NCBI GenBank assembly: GCA_022749755.1
Contig: CM040450.1
Span: 4,640,913 to 4,704,912 of the forward strand
DNA length: 64,000 bases
Source of the DNA: Azadirachta indica
Lineage: Eukaryota > Streptophyta > Magnoliopsida > Sapindales > Meliaceae
Reading direction: 5' to 3'
This document shows, piece by piece, positions 52,052-63,445 of this stretch (position 1 is the first letter of the stretch; every line of letters begins with the position of its first letter). The position numbers and the translations under genes are program-made. The notes under the pieces were generated by a model. The model searched no databases and was not told the DNA's origin. It saw only the letters and a list, made by a program, of their open reading frames with translations.

Positions 52052-52211
52052 CGAATAATAACATCTAAGTCCCTACTTTTTCACTCTTTGACAAATAAGG
52101 ACATAATATTCACAAACAATAAAGGGTATTTCAGTTATTTGACATAAATGAATAAATAATGTTCTTTTTTGTGATGATGTAAAAGATCAGGGATCTGGTT
52201 GTTATTATCCG
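52052..52211. mobile_element. Small inverted-end transposon (MITE), copy 3
   Basis: The left end CGAATAATAACATCTAAGTC and the inverted right end CGGATAATAACAACCAGATC match at most positions and both continue CCT. The wording matches copies 1 and 2, but the element is shorter (about 160 bp). No coding capacity; target duplication not resolved. Confidence 0.55.
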
Positions 52212-52717
52212 GAGTTGAATTTATGCTGCAAGTGACTTAGGTGTGCAGTTAAAAGTTCACCTGATCTGACCTTCTTGATTTCGATTAATGAATACAATAT
52301 GCACCGTTTGTGAGACTGATCAATAATTCAACGTGATTGAGAATGTTAGCACAAGATTATTGCATATGAAAGCAACGTACCCACCCCTCTTCGACACGTG
52401 TTATGTGTTAAAAAAAAAATTAGCTTAATAAGATCATCATCATCATCGTCTTAAGAATTTTTTGCACCCTAATTCGAAATTTACTTAATATCTATGTATA
52501 TATATAACAATCATAAATGCAAAATTTTTGAATATTCTATGTTACCCATTTCACATTTATACAAAATTTTTCATAATATTAAATTACTAATCAAAGATGT
52601 ATCAAAAATAATACTTTTTGATCGAATAAAAGAAAAAAGAAAAGAAACATTGTTTAAGTAACATAAATACATTAAACACGAGACAAGTGAGAGATATCTT
52701 ATTTTAAGAATAATAGA

Positions 52718-52742
52718 ATATATATATATATATATATATATA
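52718..52742. repeat. (AT)n microsatellite
   Basis: About twelve uninterrupted AT units in A/T-rich spacer DNA. Confidence 0.85.
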
Positions 52743-53680
52743 TAAACAAATATAAAAAAAAAAAAATAATGATAGGAAGAAGGAAAAAAAGGGAAAGCAA
52801 TAAGTGAAGGCACATGGTGGTGGGTTATAGATGTAGATTTGGGTGGAAGAGTTTGGAGGGAGAAAGAAGCAACCAAAACAATAATTTCGAATCACATGCA
52901 TATCAAAACATTTGAACGACGGGGGAGTGTTGTTCGATTTTGAATCGTATTACAAGTTTCTCATTTGGCCTTTTGACTCTTTGTTTACATATTGAGGGAG
53001 AGACCACATGCCCTTTTTTGTCCTTGATGTGACCCCTTCTTTCTTGATTAATGTATACAATATAAATAAATGCAGATCACTCTAAGTGAGCATATAATAT
53101 ATATGAATGCTTTTACGTTTTATGTTGGATAAAAAAATGTACGTTTACAATTTATGGTACATTCATTTATTTTCTTATTCCTAAAGGATTGTTCGACTCA
53201 CATTTTTTAGAATGGGATTGTCTACCTAGAGAGAAATTATGGCTCGATACTAATTCTTATTTAATAGGTGTTAATGCTCCCATCTATTAAAGTGACTCTT
53301 CAGTATTTTTATGTGCAATATTAAAGATTGAAAAAAAAAAAAGTACCAAAATAAGTTGCACATAATTGCTTTTTCATTGAATTTAAGGACAATCCCAATT
53401 GTTCTCACTAATAATCTCATGCACCCATCAAAATTTATTCCCCTTTAATGCTATTTTCACGTAGTATAAACTTAAATTCATGAAATTAAATATTTAATAA
53501 TGAAAATTTCACCTAAAAACAGGCATATAACGTGGCTCTCCCTTGTCCTGTACTCGGATTGAGTTGGCAATTAAATTCAACAAAATAAATAAATAGATAA
53601 ATAATGTATAAAAATGTAATTTAATAGTTTACACAAAAAGGCTGAATTAGCATTGGGTGAAGAAGGGAGAGGGAGCGAGC

Positions 53681-53702
53681 GAGCGTGCGTGCGTGCGTGC
53701 GT
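53681..53702. repeat. (GTGC)n / (GAGC)n tandem repeat
   Basis: GAGCGAGC passes into about five GTGC units. This G/C-rich tract stands out from the A/T-rich surroundings and lies about 1.95 kb before the expansin start codon. Confidence 0.85.
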
Positions 53703-53713
53703 TAGGATGGATA

Positions 53714-53724
53714 GTGGGTCCCAC
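53714..53724. promoter_or_regulatory. Perfect palindromic TCP-type site GTGGGTCCCAC
   Basis: GTGGGTCCCAC is an 11-base palindrome matching the consensus of plant TCP factors (GTGGGNCC core). It lies in a G+C-richer patch (53640-53930), 1.9 kb upstream of the expansin. TCP factors control cell growth, which would suit an expansin target, but distance makes this inference only. Confidence 0.4.
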
Positions 53725-55575
53725 GTCCAGAGTGTTAAATTACAGAGCAGTAATCAAATACTTACGTACGTATGGCTCTGTTCTGTTTCTGTAGACGCAT
53801 CGAAATACGGACTGAACAGAACAAAAATCGGGCCCCTACAATTTTACGCGGTTTTAGATTTGTCCTTTTTTGTCATTTTGATCGGTTTTCCGTGGGTAAC
53901 TTTCTAATTGCGCCCCTTGTTGTGGTATAGTTTGTGTGACCTCTCTTCCTCCATTAATGTGTTTTTATTTGTTTATTTATTTTATAATTTGTTAATATTA
54001 TTAAATGAAGTAAGGCCAAAGGGTGATCAAATCACGGCCGTTGGTAGCGGCACCGCTTGGAAATGAAGCAAAGGCCAAAGTGGATGGTTCAAGTTGGCTT
54101 CGATCAATTTATGGTATAGAATACATGTTGAGAGCATCCCATTATTATGTATAATTTTTTTTTTCGCTTAAACAGGAGAAATATTTTGAGCATATGAAAC
54201 CAAAAATCCTAAGAATAAATCACAGATAGGATATAATTGATGTCTATATTTATATATATCCTTCAAAGTTTAGCAACTTGATTGTTGGTAGGTATAATAA
54301 TAAAGCAAATTATGGTGTTACCTATAATAACCCCTAATTATTTTGGTAATACTTATCATTATATAAACAATTGCATGTTAAAATGGTAAATAATTAATAC
54401 CATTTGTCATTTACTATTTTTAACTCACGTCCTCATAGGTCATGTGTTCACACTAGCCTATTTTAAATATTATCTGCTTCGAGAAGTATTTTCTATAAAT
54501 GGTAAAAATAAAATAATAAATGGATAATTTTATTATTATTTTTTGGAAAAAAAATTTATCAACAAAATGATCCGAATCTCAACTTTAAGATATCTAAATT
54601 TCACTAGAACATATTCACTCAACTAAATCCATGGAATATATTCAACGGATATTGAAGTTGAGAAATAAAAAAGTATCACCATCTAACGATGCGTAGACGT
54701 CCATCAAGAACAATCAAAGTGTGAACACAAAAAATAACAAAATAATAAAAAAATAAATAAAGAATCCCCGTAATTCAATTAACATGCACGTGCCGCCCAT
54801 ATGATGATCATCATCTTGCCCCTTAATCCCAGTCTGGCCAAGCAAAATTAACATAAATCTCCCCCATTTGCTTCTCATAAAAGAATTTTTAACGTCTAAT
54901 TACATCCGAATCCCTTGGTTTGGGGATTTCACAAACAAAGACATATTTTACACATTTATTTTTCCATGAATCCATTTCATCAAATCCTGTTAAAATTTGT
55001 TTAAAATTGATAATTTAATTTTTACTCCACTGGTACGTTTCTTCTCAAAAAATAATGAGTGACTTTTGCAAGTAATACCAGACAACAGTAATCTCGACTT
55101 TCCACTTTTGACTGCTAATAAACTTTTAATATAATATTATACATTACATATACTATTATGTAATATTAAAAAAATTCTTATAATTTTTATAATATTAAAA
55201 TAAATAGTAAACTGATTTTAAAGAACATAATAATGAAAGCAAGGTAGGAATTCACACGAAAAGATTTTAAATTATATTTTTTCATTCACAAAGTTTGAAC
55301 GAAAGGCAGGATTCAGGTTTTATTATATTTTACAGTAAAAATAAAATAAAATAAAATAAAGGAGAAACTTTAACTGGAAAAAAAAAGGGAAAAAAAAGTC
55401 CGAAGGGACAGAAGGAAGAGCCGCGGTAAGAAACGGCATTAAATACATTTAACTGTTGATTCCCGAATCTTTACTCTTTACCCTAACCTCGACCCCCCAC
55501 CCCTCTGCCTCTTTAAGTACCCCCTTCCCCTCCTGCCCGCTTTAGTCATTCGCCCCCAAAACACACTCTCGTCAC

Positions 55576-55608
55576 AACTCTCACTCTCCTCTCCTCTCCT
55601 CTCCTCTC

Positions 55609-55642
<34 letters not shown>

Positions 55643-55643
55643 G
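55576..55643 (+). repeat. CTCTC/(CT)n pyrimidine tract in the expansin leader
   Basis: Tandem CTCTC units pass into an uninterrupted (CT)n run ending two bases before the start codon. Such tracts are common in plant 5' untranslated leaders and often mark the transcription start zone. Confidence 0.85.
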
Positions 55644-55645
55644 CA

Positions 55646-57257
55646 ATGGCTTCTCTGAATGTGCTCTGTTCTGTTTCAGTTGTCCTCTTTCTCTTTGCTA
55701 CGGCGGTAAATGCTCGGATTCCGGGCGTTTACACTGGCGGCGCTTGGCAGTCCGCCCATGCCACTTTCTACGGTGGCAGTGATGCTTCAGGAACTATGGG
55801 TACGTCTTTTACTCCGTACATTTGCTCCGTTCTTTCTTCTTTGTCTATAACTAACTCATTCCTTCCCAAAAGATCTCCCATTTCTAACTAAACACCATTT
55901 GTGCGCAGGTGGTGCCTGTGGCTACGGGAATCTGTACAGCCAAGGCTACGGCGTGAACACGGCGGCGTTGAGCACCGCGCTGTTCAACAACGGCCTGAGC
56001 TGCGGCGCGTGCTTTGAGATGAAGTGTGCCGATGACCCGAAATGGTGTCTTCCGGGCAGCCCCTCCATTTTCATCACTGCGACAAACTTTTGCCCTCCGA
56101 ACTTCGCTCAGCCCTCTGATAATGGCGGCTGGTGCAACCCTCCTCGTCCTCACTTCGACCTTGCTATGCCCATGTTTCTCAAGATCGCCGAGTACCGTGC
56201 TGGCATCGTCCCTGTTTCATATCGTAGGTGAGTTTCTGTAATTTTACTCAAATAACCTTGTTGCTCTTTGGTTTTGCTTGGTTTCTTTCTTCCGAAGGCA
56301 TGTTTTCCTAGGACTAAAACATGGGAAGGCGGGAAAAAGTCGGATTATAGTGTTCGTTTTTTTTTTAATATTTTTCTTTTTTCTTTTCTCGGGAAACAAA
56401 CGCAGACTGTGACGAGTAACCTTACTTCACTGGCCCTTTTAAACTATGTCGTTTTGCCAAACATAGCCAAACGCGAACCGTTTTGCCTATTCGCTTTCGG
56501 CGTGGTGGTTTGGCTTCTTTTACATACGTAATGACTAAAATACACTCGCGTTTCCCAAATCTCATCTTCACTTGAATGGCACAACTTGGTAATTTTTGGC
56601 TTTTTACGAGGACACTATCGTCAAGTACAATAAGGGTTTTTTTTTGTTGTTAAATATTAATGAAAAATTGCCGGAAAATCAGGATAGGGCAGTACCTTAA
56701 AGTCAGAAAATCTGGTGCACAGTTCACGTTCTCCCACGCGTGTGTTGGTTCACAATATGTATGGGACTCTGTACCTTCTTCCCCTACACATTTAATTAGT
56801 TTGAAATATTAAGGAACTTTTTATCGGTCAAGCCCCCCTTTTTTTTTTTTGGTCTTTAACCGCCCCTCCCTAAAAGTGTGCCCTTACATTGTAGGGTAAG
56901 CCGCAACTGTGACGTTAACGTTATCTTTTTTATTATCTTTTTTACAGGGTACCCTGCAGAAAGCGAGGAGGAATCAGATTCACAATTAACGGTTTCCGTT
57001 ACTTCAACTTGGTTCTGGTCACCAACGTTGCAGGCGCAGGTGATATCGTGCGCGTGAGCGTTAAGGGAACCAACACTGAATGGTTGAGCATGAGCCGTAA
57101 CTGGGGGCAAAACTGGCAATCCAATGCTGTACTCGTGGGTCAGGCACTTTCGTTTAGAGTCACGGGCAGTGACAGGAGAACATCAACCTCATGGAACGTG
57201 GCGCCAGCTAATTGGCAGTTCGGTCAAACGTTCATGGGAAAGAATTTCCGTGTCTAG
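55646..57257 (+). CDS. Alpha-expansin
   Basis: Three exons, 55646-55799, 55909-56227 and 56948-57257, give 260 residues. The first 23 or so residues are a clear signal peptide ending before RIPGVYTGG. Domain 1 (GH45-like) has its Cys pattern, [10 protein letters not shown] at 52-61, and the HFD motif at 133-135 ([11 protein letters not shown]). Domain 2 (cellulose-binding, CBM63-like) carries [30 protein letters not shown] and the end [11 protein letters not shown]. Expansins loosen cell walls without hydrolysis, acting in the apoplast at acid pH during growth. [12 protein letters not shown] with NWQFGQTF points to the EXPA3/4/6/9/16 branch. Next to the exoribonuclease and ABCI gene, EXPA9 (At5g02260, from memory) is the likely counterpart. 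The two intron positions are standard for plant EXPA genes. Confidence 0.95.
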
Positions 57258-59618
57258 AAACGATTGGTTGTTGGTTTTAACATTGTAATGTGTTCCCGCT
57301 TTCAAAATTTTTTTATCCTTTATTTTCCTGGAAAGAAATTTGAAGTGACGGGGGAGTGGGGTTCGTGTAGGAAAGTAAAAGTGGGTCAAAAATTAAAGAT
57401 AGGTAGAAGAAAAGTGACCGAAGTAAGAGTGTGGTAACTTTTTTTTTTTTTTTGGGTTTTCTTAATATTGTTTTTGTTTTTGAGTTTGTTATTGGGGCTG
57501 GTGATAATGGTAAAAGCCAGTTTCCTGGTGAAAGAAAGTGTAGGGAGCTGAAGCGGCTGCAAGAAGAAACATGTAGCCCGCAGCTCAGGTTAAATATAAT
57601 TACTCTTAAGGGTATAATTTATCTTCATGTTTCAATGTCTGTCTTTAATTTGGTGTACCAAAAAATCGTTTTTAAGTATCGATGTTAAATGTTAATGTTG
57701 TTATACTCTATAGAAATAATAATTTTCTTTGGTTATCATCTTGGCTAAGCTATACTTGATACCAACAAATCATATTCTGTAGTTGTAGCAACCCAACAAC
57801 ATAATTACTGCCATTTAAGCGGGCAAATTAATTTCTAGAAGTTGATTCTGTCTAAGAATGTGTGTGATGGAATACTTACAATATGTTTTCAGATCAATAA
57901 ACGTTTTAATTGTAAACAAATAGGATAGTCATTGGATTGGGACTGAATACAAGCTGGGAATGGTTATTGGCAACAACCATCTTGGAATTGGGGAATGCAA
58001 GCAAAGAGCTCTACCTACTTGTCGGTGGACATGTCGTTATGTAATGCTCAGTTCATGCTGCTCTTCATTTCTTTTTCGCCTTATTATTATTAAATGTGTC
58101 CATATTTCATCATTTCAATATCATGCATGCATACATAATCTGAATCCTCTGTTTCTTCTAGCAGAAAACCTGGAAACTGAAAATATAAACTCGTGCTGAA
58201 TTTTTTTAATTCTTAAGAGTTCATAGGGTAGGGAAAATCAAAAGTCAAAGGAAAGAAAACAGAGGCTTATGGTCCATAGCTGTTGCAATGAATTAGTGGG
58301 GGCCTTTTCCATGATCAAAAAATATTTATTAATTATTTTGGAGAAATCCCAGATCAGGAAATGCATTTTTGCCCCTCCTAGTTCAGAGTTTGCTTCCACT
58401 TTTGTGTATCGATTGCTGGATTGCATTTATGTTTTTAGTTTCGAACCAAGCAAACATCTTTTTAACTCCATCATCAATAATACACTAATATACTTTTTTT
58501 AACAAAATTATGGGCACTACCCAAGATAAGACCCAAATATATAACCTAGTTCACTTCGCAATTTCCTCGTAATTGTGGAGAACCCATAATGTAATGTAAC
58601 CCGAGTCTCACCTCCATGTGGCATATTGCCATCAGAGTATAAAACATGTGGTTAGCCTCAATTCGTTTAAAATTTATGAATAGATAGATAGATAGATTCC
58701 TCACACTAGAATTAAACTTGGAATATAAATGAATTGTAAATCTAGATAAAGCTGAAAGTAATTGTGTGGCTAGGCAGTGATTTCAGTTCCATTCCCATTT
58801 AGCACTTAGGAGTTTCGATTATATTTATATAATTTTTTTTTTAAAAAAAAATCTTTTAATATAATTACTTTTAAGAATAAGATATTTTATGTTGTGGAAA
58901 TTATCTTTTCCTTTTTTCACTTTTCAGAAAAAGGCCAAAAAGGGGGTGTTACTGTGAGAAGTAAAGGATGGGGCGGTGATAGGTTCTATTAGGATAAGAG
59001 TATTGGTGGAGACAAGGAAAACCATTGTCTGCTTGTAAAGCAAGAATGGCATATCAATGTCAATATCAATATCAATATGAATAACAGAAGAATTATACCC
59101 ATTTCCATGTCTGATATTATTACGTTTTAGTCATCAACTTATTGGACCCATTTCACATTTTTTTTAATTTTTTTTAATTTATTAATAAATAAATAAGCTA
59201 ACGAAATTCTGTTTAGCTTATGATGTTACAGTTGGCGTAAGCCTTTGTCTTGGGTCGGCTAAGGCCTATTATTATAAGCATATTTTTCCGTGTATTATTA
59301 TAGATGTTGGAGGAAGTCTGAGCAGGAAGAGGCAATAAATCATGAATAAGGGAGGTTCTGAATGTATATATACCAGCAATTGTGCGCTGCAACTTGTGTC
59401 AAGATAAGATTCAACAAAGGTTGTCTTTCTACCTTATTTGGAACACCAAGCCCGAAAAAGGGGTTGGGGGTAAACTTAGGTGGTTTTATCATCCATGTTC
59501 GTGAGTTATTGTCCCATTTTCTTTCTAAAGTCATGTGCATTGGGTTAGTTAGCCCAGTTGCTTTCCACACTCCCCCAATGGGCCAATAAATACAGACATA
59601 AACATATGTATGTATTAC
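57258..59618. other. Spacer downstream of the expansin
   Basis: The first 400 bases carry the expansin transcript end. The rest is A/T rich with only short frames. Small tandem tracts occur: GATA units near 58682-58697 and ATCAAT/GTCAAT units near 59055-59078. No gene is seen. Confidence 0.55.
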
Positions 59619-59690
59619 GCCGTCTGTGGGAATCGAACCCACGACCACATGGTTAAAAGCCATGCGCTCTACCGGCTGAGCTAAGACGGC
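59619..59690 (-). tRNA. tRNA-Lys (anticodon UUU)
   Basis: The minus strand folds into a complete 72-base cloverleaf. The acceptor arm is GCCGTCT paired with AGACGGC, all seven pairs. The D arm is GCTC/GAGC. The anticodon arm CATGG/CCATG encloses loop CTTTTAA, so the anticodon is TTT. The T arm GTGGG/CCCAC encloses loop TTCGATT. No intron is present and CCA is not encoded, as usual in eukaryotes. A CAA triplet sits directly before the 5' end, typical of plant Pol III starts. Downstream I see only T3 tracts within about 35 bases, so the terminator is weak. Confidence 0.95.
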
Positions 59691-60585
59691 TTGTGGCCCA
59701 TTAAAATGAAAATATTTTATTAATATTTACTAAGCAGTCGAAAACTAGGAAAACTGTTAGATCATAGATTGTGGATTGCTAAAACATCGTTATTGCCCAC
59801 CAACCCTGTATAAAGAACAACACTTTCAGCACAAAAATATATCTTCTACGATTCAAAGCCAAATAAAATTCCACACCAACTGCTGGAAAACAAGCTTTGA
59901 TTTGATTAGAGGATGCAATCACTCCAAGTCTTAACACACCTAGTCGCAAATTGAGGCTACAAAAACTTTACAGCAATGCAACCTAATAGCCAGTGCAATG
60001 CCCTGAACATCTGTTTTGGTATTTTGTATATACAAATTTTTAAGACACGTACCACTTTTACAAAGCAAATTCAATAATTTGTAGCATAAATTCTACTGCA
60101 CTAACAGCTCGACTTTTAGGATCAAGTAATCCTTCTTCGTTAGACTATCTAGTAACATGGTGTACATACCAGATGACGGTTACGAAATAGTTTACAAGCA
60201 AGTACAACAAGGGAATATCCAGAATCTATATAAAATCTTTGTAATTCCATTGATATTGTAATGTTGAGTGAATAAAAACCAATGGATCATCATCCATCTG
60301 ATTTCATTCAATGAATCGATTGATATTTGCTGAATATAATAAATTTGATTGTATATGCTTACATTCCAAGGGTAACTATAAATTGATAGAAGAAAATGTA
60401 TACATAAAGCATTTGTAATCTTTGCCTCCTAAATCTTGCAAGCTGTTCAGCAGCCATTCACTTGTTCTGTCAACTGTCATTCTGCATAATGAGCGCCTTG
60501 GCAAGGCAGAGCCTACTATAATTTGCAAAACCAGTTATGTCTTTGTAGCAGAAAGGTAGGAGAACTTGTTATGAGATCAATATAT
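59691..60585. other. Spacer / 3' region of the ABCI gene
   Basis: This holds the 3' untranslated end of the ABC ATPase transcript (minus strand), then unremarkable A/T-rich sequence up to the tRNA upstream region. No gene is recognised. Confidence 0.6.
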
Positions 60586-62379
60586 CTACTGCCTCAGAAC
60601 TCTGTTTGAGCTTAAGAAAAGGTTCTCTTCACCAGCAACCGTGGAGTGCAGCCTTCCTGCAGCCCAACCATTGTTCATTACACAAACAGCAGCTCGGGCT
60701 GGATCCCCAGTCACACGGCTTCCGTCAACGTGATTTTCAAATTCTGGAAGACCACTCGCCTTTCTCTCTTTCCTTCTCTTCCTTTCCTCATCTCTTTCCT
60801 TCCTCAGCCAACTCTCCACCGTTCTCTGCAAGTTCCGAAATTAAAGCAATCAAGAATAAATTGCAAACTAAGAAACCTGGTGATTTCAGTATTCAGCAAA
60901 AATGATTACGAATCAGCAACCTATACAAGCCAAGGACCCAAAATCAAGATTTCGTGTTTACAAATGGAAAGCTAACCATAAGCGATAATTTGTTGGTCTC
61001 CTTAACTTTATCCATTGGCATTGCTAGTTGCAACTTCCCATGAGCCAGATACACCTGAGAACAAAACCAGAGTTTCTGACGTTTAGAAGGATGCACAACA
61101 ATGCAGCTAACATTTCGAGTTATTATTACTATTTTAGTCTAGGAAAATATCCAGTGAATGAATCCTGACATACAATATGTGATGGCCAGTTCTCCAGACC
61201 ATCAAATATATGGGTGGCATAAATAATCGTGGCACCCCTCTCCTCACATTCCCTAACCAGGAATTTGAGGAGATCGGCCCTTGCTAGCACATCAAGGTCA
61301 ACTGTTATCTCATCCAGAAGAAGAACCTACACGCATCAAAGGCAGACTGAGATATGACTAAACATAGGAATATACATATAAATCTCAAGAATTCACTGAA
61401 GAAAGAAGAGGCATCCATTGAGAATGAGCTGCTTGAATTTATGTAACATTTAGTTGCAAACAATGGACATACCTTGAATGGCTTGAGGAGACCCATACAA
61501 ATTTGAACACGTCTCCTCTGACCATCAGATGCCTTGTGCATCCTCCATGACAGATCGATATCCAATACCTAAACAACCAAGACAACAAAATACATTTCAA
61601 AATCAGCAAACTGCAAAAGATCAACAAATTTTAGGCAAAAGAACATAACTTTATAGCATTTTACCTTGATTAGTTCAGCTCTTCTTTGAGGATCAATTCC
61701 TGCTACTCCAAATATCATCTTCTCCGCCGACACATCCATTTGAATTGGAACTTCAAATCCAGCAAAAGCAACCTCCCGCCTCCACTGCAAAAGCACAATT
61801 TCAATTAACAAAATGCAATATAATATCATTGTCACTATTTCTTGTTACATTCATGCTAACTTTGGATTCATTTTAGATCATTGAAATCTACTTGAGCAAG
61901 AATTTCAAATCAACTATATAGAAAGAAGCTAAATTTAACTGTACAAGATAGAAATAATGAACAACTATAAACTAACCTCTCCTCCGAGATAGCAGAGATC
62001 ACCGGAGGAAGTCAAAGCGGTGTCATGGAAAGCAGACCTTCCCAGTGCTCTCACCATGTGTGGCTCCACCATGTGCTTCCCTCCTATTATCTTCAATATC
62101 GTAGTTTTTCCTACATGTAATCGATCAGAACGCATATTAACAAATTACTAATTAACATTTTTATCAGTTGCCGGTAAATAAATGGAAAACAAGAGGAAAA
62201 TTGGATGAACCAGCGCCATTGGATCCGACGAGAAGGCAACGATCTCCAGCATTGAGAGTGAGATTGAAATCGTCGATCAGTGGAGTGGAACCAGGCGGCG
62301 GATGACCGTCAATTCCTGGATAGGTGAACTTAAGTCCATTTATCTCCACCGTTGGTTTTGAATTCTCCGTCACTGCCAT
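60586..62379 (-). CDS. Soluble ABC ATPase of the ABCI19/20/21 group
   Basis: Seven exons on the minus strand, 62379-62211, 62110-61977, 61784-61665, 61568-61473, 61326-61174, 61054-60977 and 60825-60586, give 329 residues in one frame. Walker A is GSNGAGKT (52-59), split by the first intron. The signature is [10 protein letters not shown] (155-164), a variant of LSGGQ typical of this group. Walker B is VLLLDE (174-179), followed by [14 protein letters not shown]; the switch His is in [10 protein letters not shown]. There is a single nucleotide-binding domain and no membrane segment. A charged [14 protein letters not shown] helix and a short tail follow. Arabidopsis ABCI20 (328 residues) and its sisters are soluble proteins reported to act together at the ER in seedling growth and cytokinin response. 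From its place beside the RNR1 and expansin genes, ABCI20 (At5g02270, from memory) is the likely counterpart. The start is the Met opening [18 protein letters not shown]. Confidence 0.95.
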
Positions 62380-63445
62380 CTTCAAAGCTCCGAAATGAAC
62401 GCTCGGCCCACCTAACTTGCACCGTTGGACAAAGTAGCGCACAACTTCACGGTCTTCACTCAACGGTTCTTAAGAAAGGCCTCAATCTACGTGGCCTCAC
62501 GAGGGCCGCGAGATTCGAAAATTATTTATGAAAGATTTTATTTGTTCAACTTTTATATCAAATTGGTCCCCGATTGCTATGAAATGACCGAGTTACCCTT
62601 ACAATATGGAATTTTGGCGGCTTTGTATAGTATTTCAGACATTTCAACAGAAGTCAGGACTTATGTAATACAACTGAACAAACTATCTCCTTAATTAAGA
62701 AAGTACAAGTACTTGGGGTTCCCAATGTTATTATCCCATCAATTTAAAGGTTTAACCAAAAATGGCGCATTTGACCGGTGATAATGAATTTTGACCAGCT
62801 AATAATTTTTCATTCACAACTGACCACTTTTATAATTATTAGACATAAATGCCCCTATCCCTTCTTTTAAGTTTTTTGTTTTATGGTTTTTTTCTGTTTT
62901 TCGGTCCTCCTTCATTTCGTCCAAATTCTCTTTCAAAATAAATAAAATAAAACATAATTTCTTAATACCCAATTTAAATCGTATATTAACTTGTCGTTGT
63001 TCTACATTATAATAAGTAATAATTGTAACAAATCCAAGATTGATTATAAAGGTGAAATTCGATTCTATATATTTTTAATTTAATTAGTTGAAGGTATATT
63101 ATTTTATATTATTTTACTTAAAATTACACAATGTGATAGTTAGAGTTGAGAGAATTGCTGTGATGTTAATAGTTGTATAAGAAAATAGAGAAATCCATAG
63201 GTTGAAGATGACTGAATTCACGAACTGTAAACTGGAACATACCAGTTTCTGTCTTGCTCGAGAGTTAAACTCTCGAGAACTCTTGAGAACTCTCGAATAA
63301 GTTGTTTGAGACTTAAATTCTTGAGCAAACTTCTACTAAGTTTGCTCGAGAGTGTAGTCTCAAGTAAGACTTCTCTTAGTTTTTATAGAATTTATGTTAT
63401 TTTATTTTTTTACTGATAGCTAACATGTTTTCACATAGGTGTGAT
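62380..63445. other. Upstream region of the ABCI gene and transposon-rich spacer
   Basis: The first 100 bases are the ABCI leader/promoter. At about 62550-62737 a small transposon-like unit ends in a copy of the MITE terminus. At about 62749, AACCAAAAATGGCGC resembles the end of a Mutator-type element. A perfect inverted repeat CTCGAGAGTT/AACTCTCGAG with one central base is at 63257-63277. No gene is seen. Confidence 0.45.
62552..62737. mobile_element. Probable fourth MITE copy or fragment
   Basis: The right end, reversed and complemented, reads GGGATAATAACATTGGGAAC, the same wording as the ends at 50-52 kb. The left end is less clear: TATCAAATTGGTCCCCG near 62552 is the best candidate. The interior phrase on growth of A/T-rich sequence is non-coding. 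Confidence is in the right end only. Confidence 0.35.

Larger units (their letters stand above)
52743..55645. other. Distal and proximal upstream region of the expansin gene
   Basis: No coding exon. A/T-rich DNA alternates with short patches of higher G+C at 53640-53930 and 54020-54110, which may be regulatory. From about 55430 the sequence becomes C rich and passes into the CT-rich leader. A tandem AAAAT stretch lies at 55337-55360. Confidence 0.5.

Noticed and set aside
55884..56153. 89-codon Arg/Ala-rich frame on the minus strand
   Set aside because: It is the antisense of expansin exon 2; G+C-rich coding DNA opens opposite frames by chance.
59340..59663. 107-codon minus-strand frame
   Set aside because: Its first part is the tRNA-Lys gene read as protein; no family signature remains.
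60606..60975. Two plus-strand frames of about 100 codons
   Set aside because: They overlap the last exon and intron of the ABCI gene on the opposite strand, whose splice sites and motifs are clear.
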